A DNA stretch of 64,000 bases from Clostridium sp. (GTDB lineage: Bacteria > Bacillota > Clostridia > Clostridiales > Clostridiaceae). The stretch covers positions 23,823 through 87,822 of the forward strand of contig NZ_JAPFDR010000011.1 of assembly GCF_026168755.1 (NCBI RefSeq). The letters run 5' to 3'. Made by a program: the position numbers and the translations under genes. The notes under the pieces were generated by a model. It saw only the letters and a list, made by a program, of their open reading frames with translations, was not told the origin of the DNA and did not search any database. Shown here piece after piece: positions 10,025-18,378 of the stretch (its first letter is position 1; the number at the start of each line of letters is the position of its first letter).

Positions 10025-10813
10025 ATGAGTAAAGCAATAGTTTTAGTGGCGTTTGGGAGTGTAAATTTAGAGGGGATTAAAGAAAGTATAGGATTATTAG
10101 AAGATGATTTAAATGAATATTTTGCTGGAGAATATACAGTATTTAAGGCTTTTACATCAAATAAAATAATTAAGCTTTTAAAAGAGAGGCATAATTATGT
10201 TATTCCTCATTTTAGTAAGATATTATTTAACTTAGCTAATCAAGGTTATGAGGAAGTTATAATACAGCCATTACACATAATGAGAACTAATGATATAAAA
10301 CATATTGAAGAAGTAGTTTGTGAATATAAATATTCTATGAAAAGAATAGTGCTTTGTAATACGTTATTTTCTAATGAAGAAGAAATACTAATAAAAGAAA
10401 GTAATGAAATAGCCAATATAATTTGTGATGATTCAGATGAAAATGACATATTGTTAGTTGGGCATGGATCTAAAAAAAATACAAATAAAATATATGATAT
10501 TATTACAGAAGCGGTAAGAAAACAGTCTAGCAAAAAAGTTTATTTAGCAACTTTAGAAGGGGAAAAAACTTTAGATTTAGCAATTGAAGAAATACTACAA
10601 GATGGAACTAAAAAGTTAATATTAAAGTCTTTATTTATAATTCCAGGAAAGCATGTAATTGATGATATATTAAATGGTAGTGATTCATGGAGTGAAAAAA
10701 TAAAATCAAAAGGTATAGAAATAAGCAGTTGTAAAAAATCGTTATTGCAGTATGAAAAAATAAGACAAATGTATATTAAAAGAATAAATAATGTTATTAA
10801 AAATGTTAAATAA
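10025..10813 (+). CDS. cbiK: Sirohydrochlorin cobaltochelatase (anaerobic CbiK type)
   Basis: 262 aa, start after AGGGAGGG. It inserts Co2+ into sirohydrochlorin for the anaerobic cobalamin pathway; CbiK enzymes may also insert iron. The N-terminus KAIVLVAFGSVN, the metal-ligand region QPLHIMRTND and the second histidine in LLVGHGSKKN are characteristic. It is the last gene of the operon and suggests that the pathway's output is B12 and/or siroheme rather than haem. Confidence 0.85.
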   Translation: MSKAIVLVAFGSVNLEGIKESIGLLEDDLNEYFAGEYTVFKAFTSNKIIKLLKERHNYVIPHFSKILFNLANQGYEEVIIQPLHIMRTNDIKHIEEVVCEYKYSMKRIVLCNTLFSNEEEILIKESNEIANIICDDSDENDILLVGHGSKKNTNKIYDIITEAVRKQSSKKVYLATLEGEKTLDLAIEEILQDGTKKLILKSLFIIPGKHVIDDILNGSDSWSEKIKSKGIEISSCKKSLLQYEKIRQMYIKRINNVIKNVK

Positions 10814-10821
10814 GAATAATG

Positions 10822-10860
10822 AGCTCTAGATAAAGTGTATTAATTTATCTAGAGCTTTTA
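10822..10860 (+). terminator. Intrinsic terminator of the tetrapyrrole operon
   Basis: 13-bp perfect stem (10822-10834 / 10844-10856) followed by TTTTATT. Confidence 0.9.
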
Positions 10861-10993
10861 TTAATCTTTATTATTTTTAATTTAATGTAATTTTAAATAA
10901 TTGGATTTTTTGTTTGAAAAATGTATATAAAAGTTGTATTATATATAATTGTGATGAAAAAATACAAAGATTAAATTGGGTAGAGGTGTAGAT

Positions 10994-11779
10994 ATGTACA
11001 AGAGAGAAATTGATAATTTAACTCACTCTGCAGAAGTTAAAATTGGCTTATTTAATAGAAGTATAGCTAAGTATTTAACATCTGCATTTCTTGGAAGCTT
11101 TTTTGTAAGCTTAGGAATTATGTTAATTTATACAATCGGTGGAACAATGCATCATGCAGGGGTTGAAACTTACAAAATATTAATGGGAGCATGCTTTGGT
11201 GTTGCTTTAACGTTAGTATTTATGTGTGGTGGTGATTTATTCACTAGTAATGCAATGATAATGACTATAGGAGCTTTAGAAAAGAAAGTAACTTGGTTAG
11301 ATGCAATTAAAATATGGGTTGCAGTTTGGATTGGTAATTTAATAGGAGGTGTTGTAGGGGCACTTCTATATGTACAAGCTGGACTTGCAAGTGGTAAAAG
11401 TGAATATATTGGAGAGTTTATAGTAAACAATGTTGCTACGAAGATGAATACACCAGCAATGGAATTATTCTTAAGGGGTTTATTATGTAACGTATTAGTT
11501 TGTTTAGCAACTTGGTGTGCATATAAATTAAAAGAAGAAACAGCTAAGATATTAATGATCTGGTGGTGTCTATTTACTTTTATAACAGCTGGATTTGAAC
11601 ATAGTGTTGCTAATATGGGATTCCTTACTATGGGATTATTATTACCTCATGGAGCTGATGTTAGTATTATGGGAATGGCTCATAACTTACTTTGGGTTTC
11701 ATTAGGAAACTTTATAGGTGGGGTATTATTCGTTGGGTTACCATATTACTTCATAACAAAAGAAAAGAAAAATGCTTAA
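10994..11779 (+). CDS. Formate/nitrite transporter (FNT) family channel
   Basis: 261 aa with six hydrophobic segments and FNT landmarks: the loop-2 stretch GGDLFTSNAM, NVLVCLATWCAY, and GFEHSVANMGF. FNT pentamers carry formate, nitrite or hydrosulfide; without an adjacent reductase or pyruvate formate-lyase gene the substrate is open. A TTG at 10976 is in frame, but AGAGGTG at 10982-10988 points to the ATG at 10994. Confidence 0.88.
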   Translation: MYKREIDNLTHSAEVKIGLFNRSIAKYLTSAFLGSFFVSLGIMLIYTIGGTMHHAGVETYKILMGACFGVALTLVFMCGGDLFTSNAMIMTIGALEKKVTWLDAIKIWVAVWIGNLIGGVVGALLYVQAGLASGKSEYIGEFIVNNVATKMNTPAMELFLRGLLCNVLVCLATWCAYKLKEETAKILMIWWCLFTFITAGFEHSVANMGFLTMGLLLPHGADVSIMGMAHNLLWVSLGNFIGGVLFVGLPYYFITKEKKNA

Positions 11780-11786
11780 TATACAT

Positions 11787-11816
11787 AGGAGCTACTTAGT
11801 TGTAGTTCCTTTTTAT
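11787..11816 (+). terminator. Intrinsic terminator of the FNT gene
   Basis: 9-bp stem (11787-11795 / 11802-11810) followed by TTTTTATT. Confidence 0.8.
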
Positions 11817-12017
11817 TCTTTAGGAAATTATATTTGTTAAAGAATTGTGAATAACTTTTAGAAGTAGTAGAAATAGTCTGCGAAGCAAACTTTTTATATG
11901 TTTAATAAAGCTTTAAAGTTGAGTGAAATAGTAAGAAATAGATATTGACAAACAATTATTATTAGAAGATAATAGTTATGAGAAAAATAATATAATTTAA
12001 ACGGAGGATGAGATAAT

Positions 12018-12203
12018 ATGAAAGCATTTGTTGACGAAAATGTATGTATAAGCTGTGGATTATGTGAAGGAGTATGTCCAGACGTATTTTCACTTGATAC
12101 AGGAGTTGCAGTTGCAACTGAAGAAGTTGCAGGAGAATTTGAGGATGCTGCAAGAGAAGCTTGTGATGGATGTCCTGTACAAGCTATTTCTATAGAAGAA
12201 TAA
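12018..12203 (+). CDS. Small single-cluster [4Fe-4S] ferredoxin
   Basis: 61 aa, start after ACGGAGGATG. It has C10-x2-C13-x2-C16-x3-C20-P and a C-terminal C49-D-G-C52-P. Only one complete cluster site is present, unlike the classic 2[4Fe-4S] clostridial ferredoxins; the extra cysteines may form a disulfide, as in other mono-cluster ferredoxins. The acidic composition fits an electron carrier. The next gene encodes another Fe-S protein 52 bases on. Confidence 0.9.
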   Translation: MKAFVDENVCISCGLCEGVCPDVFSLDTGVAVATEEVAGEFEDAAREACDGCPVQAISIEE

Positions 12204-12255
12204 CTTACTAAAAACATTTAAATAATTAAATGATAAATATAAAGGAGATGAAAAT

Positions 12256-12429
12256 ATGGCAAACGTATGTCTATGTAGAGGAGTTTCAGAAGAAAAAATT
12301 ATTGAAGCGGTAAAAAATGGAGCTACTTCATTTGAAGAGGTTAAAGAAGAAACTGGTGCAGGTGCTGGTGGATGCCGTGGTGGAAGATGTAAGTGTAACA
12401 TCGAATTATTAATTGAAAATAATAAATAA
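12256..12429 (+). CDS. BFD-like [2Fe-2S]-binding small protein
   Basis: 57 aa. The motif C5-x-C7-R near the N-terminus, a helical SEEKIIEAVKNG segment, then G-x2-C40-x4-C45-x-C47 match the bacterioferritin-associated-ferredoxin-like domain found alone or in NAD(P)H-dependent oxidoreductases. The start ATG is preceded by AAAGGAGATG. Probably co-transcribed with the ferredoxin; it may pass electrons or store a cluster. Confidence 0.8.
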   Translation: MANVCLCRGVSEEKIIEAVKNGATSFEEVKEETGAGAGGCRGGRCKCNIELLIENNK

Positions 12430-12446
12430 ATTTAAATCTTGTCTTT

Positions 12447-12481
12447 AAAATAAGGTAGAAGTTATGCATCTACCTTATTTT
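12447..12481. terminator. Bidirectional terminator, Fe-S genes / ilvE
   Basis: 13-bp stem AAAATAAGGTAGA (12447-12459) with 12469-12481, A/T tracts on both sides; it lies between convergent genes. Confidence 0.85.
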
Positions 12482-12514
12482 ATTTAGAAAAAAATATATA
12501 TATTTAAAATCTAA

Positions 12515-13540
12515 TTATTTAACTTTATAAATCCATCCTTCTGGACCTTCAATATCTCCAAATTGAATTCCACAAAGAATTCTATAAAGTTCCTTAGTTA
12601 TTGGTCCAACTTCTGTTTCGCTATAGAATACATGAAGTTCTCCTTTATACTCAATTCCACCAATAGGAGTAATAACAGCAGCAGTACCACAAGCACCAGC
12701 TTCTTTAAATTCATCAAGAGAATCTATTGGAACTTTTCTTTCATATACTGGCATATTTAAATATTTTTCTGCAATTTCCATTAATGAATATTTAGTTATA
12801 CTTGGTAATACTGATGGTGACTTAGGAGTAACGAATTCATTGTTTTTTGTAATTCCAAAGAAGTTTGCAGCACCTACCTCTTCAATACATGTTCTAGTAG
12901 CTGGATCTAAGTATATACAATCAGCAAAGCCCCTATCAGCAGCTATTTTATGTGGTTGCATTGAAGCTGCATAGTTACCACCAACTTTTTGACCACCAGT
13001 TCCATGAGGAGCAGCTCTATCATAATCTGCAATCATGAAATTACAAGGTGTCATTCCACCCTTAAAGTATGCTCCAACAGGTAAACAGAATACACAGAAT
13101 ATATATTCTGGTGCAGGCTTAACACCAATATTATCACCAACTCCAATAACAAATGGTCTTAAATATAAAGTACCACCTGTACCATAAGGAGGTACATAAT
13201 GTTCATTTGCTTTAACAACTTGCATACAAGCATCTATAAATTTTTCTTCAGGAATTTCAGGCATAAGTAGCTTATTAAGACTATCATTAAGTCTTGAAGC
13301 ATTTCTATTAGGTCTAAAAAGTTGAATATCTCCATTTTTAGTTCTGTAAGCTTTTAAGCCTTCAAAGCATTGTTGACCATAGTGGAGAGCACAAGAAGCT
13401 TCGCTTATGCTAAGCATATTGTCTTCAGTTAAGTGTCCTTCATCCCAATTTCCATTTTTCCAAGTAGAGATATAACGAAAATCGGTTTTAATGTAACTAA
13501 ACCCCAAGTTATTCCAATCGATGTTTACTTTTTTAGTCAT
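12515..13540 (-). CDS. ilvE: Branched-chain amino acid aminotransferase
   Basis: 341 aa class-IV PLP aminotransferase that interconverts Leu/Ile/Val and their 2-oxo acids. Seen: [27 protein letters not shown], the PLP-lysine region [26 protein letters not shown] and [23 protein letters not shown] precedes the ATG. Monocistronic. No T-box leader is visible in the upstream region. Confidence 0.95.
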   Translation of the reverse strand: MTKKVNIDWNNLGFSYIKTDFRYISTWKNGNWDEGHLTEDNMLSISEASCALHYGQQCFEGLKAYRTKNGDIQLFRPNRNASRLNDSLNKLLMPEIPEEKFIDACMQVVKANEHYVPPYGTGGTLYLRPFVIGVGDNIGVKPAPEYIFCVFCLPVGAYFKGGMTPCNFMIADYDRAAPHGTGGQKVGGNYAASMQPHKIAADRGFADCIYLDPATRTCIEEVGAANFFGITKNNEFVTPKSPSVLPSITKYSLMEIAEKYLNMPVYERKVPIDSLDEFKEAGACGTAAVITPIGGIEYKGELHVFYSETEVGPITKELYRILCGIQFGDIEGPEGWIYKVK

Positions 13541-13644
13541 TTAAATCGCCCCTTTAAATTTAAAAATAATATTTGAAATTAAGACTTAAAATTAGTTTAA
13601 TTCCCCAATATACTTATGATATAGTTAATAATAAATCTTTAATA

Positions 13645-13669
13645 TGTAAGCTGAAAATTTAAGCTTACA
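13645..13669. promoter_or_regulatory. 8-bp inverted repeat between ilvE and ridA
   Basis: TGTAAGCT at 13645-13652 and its complement at 13662-13669. It lies about 105 bases upstream of the ilvE start and 160 upstream of ridA. No T tract, so an operator or weak hairpin is equally possible. Confidence 0.3.
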
Positions 13670-13831
13670 TTCTTAATTATTAATTTTACCACTAATAAGA
13701 AGAATCTTAAATAAGAAAAATGAAAAATATAACAAAAAAATATACAAGGTACAAAAAAGTTCCAAAGTATAGTATAATATTTATTAAATGGTAAAATATT
13801 GGATATTATATTTATTTTTAGGAGGTAAAAA

Positions 13832-14209
13832 GTGGAAAGAGAAGTTATTAACACTAAAAATGCACCAGGGGCAATAGGACCATATTCACAAGGGATTATA
13901 GTTGGAGATTTTGTTTATACATCTGGACAAATTCCAATAAATCCTGCTACTGGAGTCATGGAAACAGATATAAAGTTTGCTACTAAACAATCAATGGAAA
14001 ATGTTAAGGCAATTTTAGAAGCTGCAGGAACATCTTTAGAAAATGTAGTTAAGACAAGTATTTTCTTAAAGGATTTAAATGATTTTGCTGTTGTTAATGA
14101 AATTTACGGAACATACTTCAGTGAAAATCCACCAGCAAGAAGTTGTGTTCAAGTGGCAAAATTACCAAAGGATGCAGTTATAGAAATAGAAGCTATAGCT
14201 ACTAAATAA
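13832..14209 (+). CDS. ridA: RidA/YjgF family enamine/imine deaminase
   Basis: 125 aa, GTG start after TAGGAGGT. RidA hydrolyses reactive 2-aminoacrylate and related imines from PLP enzymes. Signature residues: [11 protein letters not shown] at the N-terminus, [24 protein letters not shown], and the active-site arginine in [24 protein letters not shown]. Its position divergent from ilvE fits RidA's role in protecting branched-chain amino acid metabolism. Confidence 0.95.
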   Translation: MEREVINTKNAPGAIGPYSQGIIVGDFVYTSGQIPINPATGVMETDIKFATKQSMENVKAILEAAGTSLENVVKTSIFLKDLNDFAVVNEIYGTYFSENPPARSCVQVAKLPKDAVIEIEAIATK

Positions 14210-14233
14210 TATTAAAAAATAATAATTATTAAT

Positions 14234-14260
14234 AAAAAAGCCGAAAAGGCTTTTTTATTT
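14234..14260 (+). terminator. Intrinsic terminator of ridA
   Basis: AAAAAAGCC-GAAAA-GGCTTTTTT: 9-bp stem with 5-base loop. Confidence 0.9.
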
Positions 14261-14354
14261 TCTAAAAATATAGTAAATTATATATTTGTAGAATAGAATT
14301 ATTATTAAAAATATTACTACATTTCAAAATATAAAATGGAAGGAGATTCAACAT

Positions 14355-15410
14355 ATGAAGAAGAATAAAGTAAGGTTATTAACTTTAATAATATCAACCT
14401 TATTTATTATTAATGGGCTTGTTGGATGTAGCTCATCAGAAAAAAAGGAAGAGATAAATATATTAAACTATGGGGCTAATGCTGCAGAAGGTGTTTATGA
14501 AGAATTCGAAAAGGAAACTGGAATAAAGGTAAATGAAAAGACATTTGATGACATGCATTATATGTATCAGGAAGTTGCAAGTGGTAAAGTTAAGTATGAT
14601 GTTATATTAGTTTCAGATGATATGGCTGAAAAAATGATAAAAGAGGATATGCTTCAAAATATAAATAAGGATAATATTCCTAATATAGTAAATATGAATG
14701 AAGGAGATATGGGTAAACCATATGATCCTAATAATGATTATACAGTACCTTATATGAATGGAACAATTGGATTAATATATAATACAGAAACTGTTGATGA
14801 AGATATAGATAGTTGGGAAAGTTTATTTGATACAAAATATAAAAATGAAGTCTTCATGTTTGACAATATGAGAGATACAATAGGAGTAGCTTTAAAAACT
14901 TTAGGATATTCATTAAATTCAACTGATCCAAATGAATTAGAAGAAGCTAAGAATTTACTAATTAAGCAAAAGGAAGAAATAAATCCAGTTTATGGAGCGG
15001 ATGAGGTGCTAGATTTAATGAAATCTGGAGAAAAGAAAATTGCTATGATTTGGTCTGGAGAAGGATTAAACTTAGAGACAGAAGATAGTACATTTAAATA
15101 CGTAATTCCAGAAGAAGGAGCAGATTATTGGTTAGATTCTTGGGCAATTCCTAAGGATGCTCAAAATGTTAGTGGTGCTGAAAAGTTTATAAACTTTATG
15201 AGTGATAAGGATATATCATTTAGAACAGCAGATGAAATAGGTTATACTACACCACAAAAGCAAGCTATTGAAGAACAGCCTGATGAAGTTAAAAATAATG
15301 AAAATGCATATATGCCTAAAGAAATATTAGATAAGTGTGAAGGGTATAAGTACTTAGATGGAGATAGCTTAAGATTATATGAGGATATTTGGATGCAAAT
15401 TAAAGGATAA
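14355..15410 (+). CDS. potD: Spermidine/putrescine-type ABC transporter substrate-binding lipoprotein
   Basis: 351 aa with signal peptide and lipobox (LVGCSS, Cys25). The mature part has the PotD-type fold: INILNYGANAAEGVYEEFEKETGI, DVILVSDDMAEKMI, TVPYMNGTIGLIYNTE, and YWLDSWAIPKDAQN near the C-terminus. No permease or ATPase gene adjoins it, so it is an orphan binding protein that must share a transporter encoded elsewhere. The ATG follows AAGGAGATT. Confidence 0.85.
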   Translation: MKKNKVRLLTLIISTLFIINGLVGCSSSEKKEEINILNYGANAAEGVYEEFEKETGIKVNEKTFDDMHYMYQEVASGKVKYDVILVSDDMAEKMIKEDMLQNINKDNIPNIVNMNEGDMGKPYDPNNDYTVPYMNGTIGLIYNTETVDEDIDSWESLFDTKYKNEVFMFDNMRDTIGVALKTLGYSLNSTDPNELEEAKNLLIKQKEEINPVYGADEVLDLMKSGEKKIAMIWSGEGLNLETEDSTFKYVIPEEGADYWLDSWAIPKDAQNVSGAEKFINFMSDKDISFRTADEIGYTTPQKQAIEEQPDEVKNNENAYMPKEILDKCEGYKYLDGDSLRLYEDIWMQIKG

Positions 15411-15503
15411 AAAACGTAACCGTTCTATTATAATACTTTAGTAGAAAGATCAAAAGTTTTAGTATATAATACTTATAAAAGGATGAGTTTAGGAGGAGAG
15501 AAT

Positions 15504-16061
15504 ATGGACAAAATAATTGATTTTAATGAGCTTAAAAATAGAGTTAATGATAAAGATGTAGATCAATTTGAATCATATATTTATTCTTTATATTATAAGA
15601 TGGCTGAAGGCAAGATAAATATGGCTGAGTTTTCTAAAGAGTTAGGTGAATATATGGAAAAAAATAACCTTTCTCCAGATAAATTCTTAAAGATGCAAAC
15701 AAAGCTTATGGAGAGATATGGAATAGATGCTTCAGGTTTTGAAGAGCAATTAAAGTCATTAGGGTTAGAAAATATATCAACAAATCCAGTGGATTATGAA
15801 AAAACGCGTAGAACTCTAAGTTTTCAAGAAAAATATAAAAGCAGACTTAAAGTTAAAGGTGCAACAGAATATAGTATAAATAATGATAAGAATAATCTTA
15901 CAATTTTATTAGATGCCCATAATGTTATTCTAAAAAGTAAGGAATCAATTGATCTTACAGATAACGAGTTAAATGAGTTTTTATGTTCATATAAAAAGAC
16001 AGTAGAAAATGATTTACTTAAGATTTCGATTTGTGAAAATGTAAAAGAATATGATTACTAA
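15504..16061 (+). CDS. Cytoplasmic helical protein resembling the clostridial DUF3867 family
   Basis: 185 aa, mostly charged and helical, starting MDKIIDFNELKNRVNDKDVDQFE. An in-frame ATG lies at 15483, but AGGAGGAGAG at 15491-15500 selects 15504. The N-terminal segment resembles a conserved clostridial family of unknown function; I recall this as DUF3867, which a domain search should confirm. No catalytic motif or membrane segment is visible. It lies between potD and the ABC-F gene and ends in its own terminator. Confidence 0.6.
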   Translation: MDKIIDFNELKNRVNDKDVDQFESYIYSLYYKMAEGKINMAEFSKELGEYMEKNNLSPDKFLKMQTKLMERYGIDASGFEEQLKSLGLENISTNPVDYEKTRRTLSFQEKYKSRLKVKGATEYSINNDKNNLTILLDAHNVILKSKESIDLTDNELNEFLCSYKKTVENDLLKISICENVKEYDY

Positions 16062-16088
16062 AAATAGAAACAAATTTCTATTTATTTT
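16062..16088 (+). terminator. Hairpin after the DUF3867-like gene
   Basis: AAATAGAAA / TTTCTATTT, arms 16062-16070 and 16075-16083, followed by a weak T-rich stretch. Confidence 0.6.
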
Positions 16089-16109
16089 GACTTAAATTAA
16101 TGTATAATA

Positions 16110-16145
16110 AATAAGGTGTGATGTATTAATCACTCCTTATTTTTT
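16110..16145 (+). promoter_or_regulatory. Terminator-like hairpin in the ABC-F leader, beside a TATAAT box
   Basis: Stem 16110-16122 / 16129-16141 (12 of 13 pairs) followed by TTTTT, only 18 bases before the ABC-F start codon. A TATAAT lies at 16103-16108. If transcription starts farther upstream, this is an attenuator; if that box is the promoter, the left arm would be partly lost. Confidence 0.4.
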
Positions 16146-16162
16146 GCTAACGGAGGATAATA

Positions 16163-17734
16163 ATGAGCGTTTTAACAGTTAAAAATATAAGCCATGGATT
16201 TGGTGATAGGGCAATATTTGAAGATGTATCATTTAGATTACTTAAGGGAGAACATGTAGGGTTAATTGGAGCTAATGGCGAAGGTAAGTCTACATTTATG
16301 AATATAATAACAAGTAAGTTAATGCCTGATGAAGGAAAGGTTATTTGGAGTAATAAAGTTAGAGTTGGTTATATGGATCAACATGCTGAACTTGAAAAGG
16401 GATTAACTATAATAGATGTACTTAGAAGTGCATTTAAATACCTATTTGATATGGAAGCTGAGATGAATGAGCTTTATGGAAGAATGGGTGAAATGGATGA
16501 AGATGAAATGAATAAAGCTTTAGAAAGAACAGCTGTTATTCAAGATATGTTAGACAATAATGGATTTTATGTTATAGATGCTAAGGCTGAAGAAGTTGCT
16601 AAGGGGCTAGGTCTTTTAGATGTAGGTTTAGATAGAGATGTTACTGAACTAAGTGGTGGTCAAAGAACTAAGGTATTATTAGGTAAGCTTTTACTTGAAA
16701 ATCCTGATATTCTTTTACTAGACGAGCCTACTAACTATTTAGATGAAGCCCACATTGAATGGTTAAAGAGATTTTTACAAGCTTATGAAAATGCATTTAT
16801 TTTAATTTCACATGATATTCCATTCTTAAATTCAGTTATTAACTTAATTTATCATGTGGAAAATAAAAAGCTTACTAGATATGTTGGAGATTATTATGAG
16901 TTCCAAAGAATCTATGAGGCTAATAAGGCTCAATTAGAAGCTGCATATGAAAGACAACAACAAGAAGTTGCTCAACTTAAAGATTTCGTTGCTAGAAATA
17001 AAGCAAGAGTTGCAACTAGTGGTATGGCAAAGGCTAGACAAAAGAAGCTAGATAAGATGGAAATGATTGAACTTGCTGCAGAAAAACCAAAGCCAGAGTT
17101 TAATTTCTTAAAGGGAAGAACTTCAGGTAAGGTTATATTTGAAACTAAGGATTTAGTAATTGGGTATAATGAGCCATTAACTAAGCCACTTAATCTTTAT
17201 ATGGAAAGAGGACAAAAGATTGCTTTAGTCGGAGCTAATGGTCTTGGTAAGACTACACTTCTTAAGAGTTTAATGGGATTAATTCCTTCATTAGGTGGAG
17301 AAGTTAGTTTAGGAGAATATCAACAAATTGGTTATTTTGAGCAAGAAATTAAGGAAGCTAATTATAATACTTGTATTGAAGAGGTTTGGGAAAAGTTCCC
17401 TTCTAAGACTCAATATGAAGTAAGATCAGCTCTTGCTAAATGTGGATTAACAACTAAGCATATTGAAAGTAAGGTATGTGTATTAAGTGGGGGAGAGCAA
17501 GCTAAGGTTAGATTATGTAAGCTTATTAATGAAGAAACAAATATCTTAATCCTAGACGAGCCTACTAACCATTTAGATGTTGAAGCTAAGGATGAGCTTA
17601 AGAGAGCTTTAAAAGAGTATAAGGGAAGTATATTACTTGTATGCCATGAGCCTGAGTTCTATAAGGATGTTGTAACAGATATTTGGAACTGTGAGGATTG
17701 GACAACTTTAGCTGGAGTTTCCACAACAAGATAA
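16163..17734 (+). CDS. ABC-F family ATPase (YbiT/EttA-like)
   Basis: 523 aa, two ABC ATPase domains and no membrane segments. Walker A motifs are GANGEGKST and GANGLGKTT, signatures LSGGQRTKVLLG and LSGGEQAKVRLC, Walker B LLLDEPTNYLD and LILDEPTNHLD. The basic interdomain linker (about residues 245-320) is the P-site tRNA interaction motif region. ABC-F proteins act on ribosomes as translation factors or protect them from antibiotics; which applies here cannot be told. Start ATG follows CGGAGG. Confidence 0.92.
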   Translation: MSVLTVKNISHGFGDRAIFEDVSFRLLKGEHVGLIGANGEGKSTFMNIITSKLMPDEGKVIWSNKVRVGYMDQHAELEKGLTIIDVLRSAFKYLFDMEAEMNELYGRMGEMDEDEMNKALERTAVIQDMLDNNGFYVIDAKAEEVAKGLGLLDVGLDRDVTELSGGQRTKVLLGKLLLENPDILLLDEPTNYLDEAHIEWLKRFLQAYENAFILISHDIPFLNSVINLIYHVENKKLTRYVGDYYEFQRIYEANKAQLEAAYERQQQEVAQLKDFVARNKARVATSGMAKARQKKLDKMEMIELAAEKPKPEFNFLKGRTSGKVIFETKDLVIGYNEPLTKPLNLYMERGQKIALVGANGLGKTTLLKSLMGLIPSLGGEVSLGEYQQIGYFEQEIKEANYNTCIEEVWEKFPSKTQYEVRSALAKCGLTTKHIESKVCVLSGGEQAKVRLCKLINEETNILILDEPTNHLDVEAKDELKRALKEYKGSILLVCHEPEFYKDVVTDIWNCEDWTTLAGVSTTR

Positions 17735-17737
17735 TAA

Positions 17738-17779
17738 AAAGACTTAAATCAGTAATAATACTGGTTTAAGTCTTTTTTT
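17738..17779 (+). terminator. Strong intrinsic terminator of the ABC-F gene
   Basis: 15-bp stem (17738-17752 / 17761-17775) followed by TTTTTTT. It marks the last core-genome feature before the island. Confidence 0.92.
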
Positions 17780-17803
17780 ATATAAGTTTTAAATATTTAT
17801 ATT

Positions 17804-17906
17804 TTTCAGCTCCACAATTTTGGGGTATCTAAATAAACTTAGAAAATAAGCCACTTTACAAGAAATCAAGTATAGAAACATGGTTTCAGCTCCACAAATT
17901 TTGGGG
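17804..17906 (+). repeat. Two direct copies of a 22-23-bp element at the island's left edge
   Basis: TTTCAGCTCCACA(A)ATTTTGGGG occurs at 17804-17825 and, with one extra A, at 17884-17906, 80 bases apart. Each contains a small inverted repeat (CTCC...GGGG). They lie between the core ABC-F terminator and the first island gene and may be recombinase sites or terminal repeats. Confidence 0.6.
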
Positions 17907-17909
17907 AGC

Positions 17910-17951
17910 ATAATAAGAATATTACTATTAATAATAAGAATATTACTATTT
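17910..17951 (+). repeat. Tandem duplication of a 21-bp AT-rich unit
   Basis: 17910-17930 and 17931-17951 are identical in 20 of 21 positions (ATAATAAGAATATTACTATT plus A or T). It lies upstream of the first ribbon-helix-helix gene; no known function. Confidence 0.7.
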
Positions 17952-18072
17952 AATAGTGCTTAAGGCACACTTTTTGACAATGAAACATAATACTTATTTC
18001 TTTGCTTATCTATACAAATAACACTAAGTGATGTATAATGATATTAAGATGATTCACTAAGGAGGCTTGGTT

Positions 18073-18267
18073 ATGGCAATAACAAACAGAAAAAGATTAA
18101 GTACATCTTTAAGCTATGAGCACTTTGAATTTTTAGCTCAAGTATGTGATAGGAACAAACAAAAGCAAAGTGTAATTATTGAAATGGGATTAGAGCTACT
18201 AAAAAGAGAAATGGAAAATAAGAATTTATATGAGATAATGCAAGAACTAGAAGTTGGTAAGAAATAA
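18073..18267 (+). CDS. Ribbon-helix-helix-type small DNA-binding protein
   Basis: 64 aa, ATG after AAGGAGG (18059-18065). The pattern RLSTSLSYEHFEFLAQVCDRNKQKQSVIIEMGLELLKREM fits an RHH fold: a basic beta strand followed by two helices. Such proteins control copy number or phage-island genes. It is the first gene of the island and lies just upstream of a replication-type protein. Specific role unknown. Confidence 0.65.
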   Translation: MAITNRKRLSTSLSYEHFEFLAQVCDRNKQKQSVIIEMGLELLKREMENKNLYEIMQELEVGKK

Positions 18268-18300
18268 AAATCTTATCAGCTTTTATTTTTTTGCTTTACA

Positions 18301-18345
18301 GTAACGTCACTTTGTGTTATTATAAAATCATAAACAAAGTAACGT
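18301..18345. promoter_or_regulatory. Inverted/direct repeats upstream of the first replication-type gene
   Basis: GTAACGT occurs at 18301-18307 and 18339-18345; the larger arms ACGTCACTTTG (18304-18314) and CAAAGTAACGT (18335-18345) are complementary except at one position. A TATAAA lies between them. This looks like an operator over a promoter, plausibly for the RHH protein just upstream. Confidence 0.45.
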
Positions 18346-18378
18346 ATGGTAATGCTACTAGGAGAGGGGGTTAACACA

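Noticed and set aside
10976..10993. TTG start for the FNT gene
   Set aside because: No ribosome binding site precedes the TTG, whereas AGAGGTG is well spaced from the ATG at 10994.
11170..11430. Minus-strand ORF inside the FNT gene
   Set aside because: Shadow of a clearly conserved membrane protein; Pro/Thr/Ile-rich translation typical of antisense frames.
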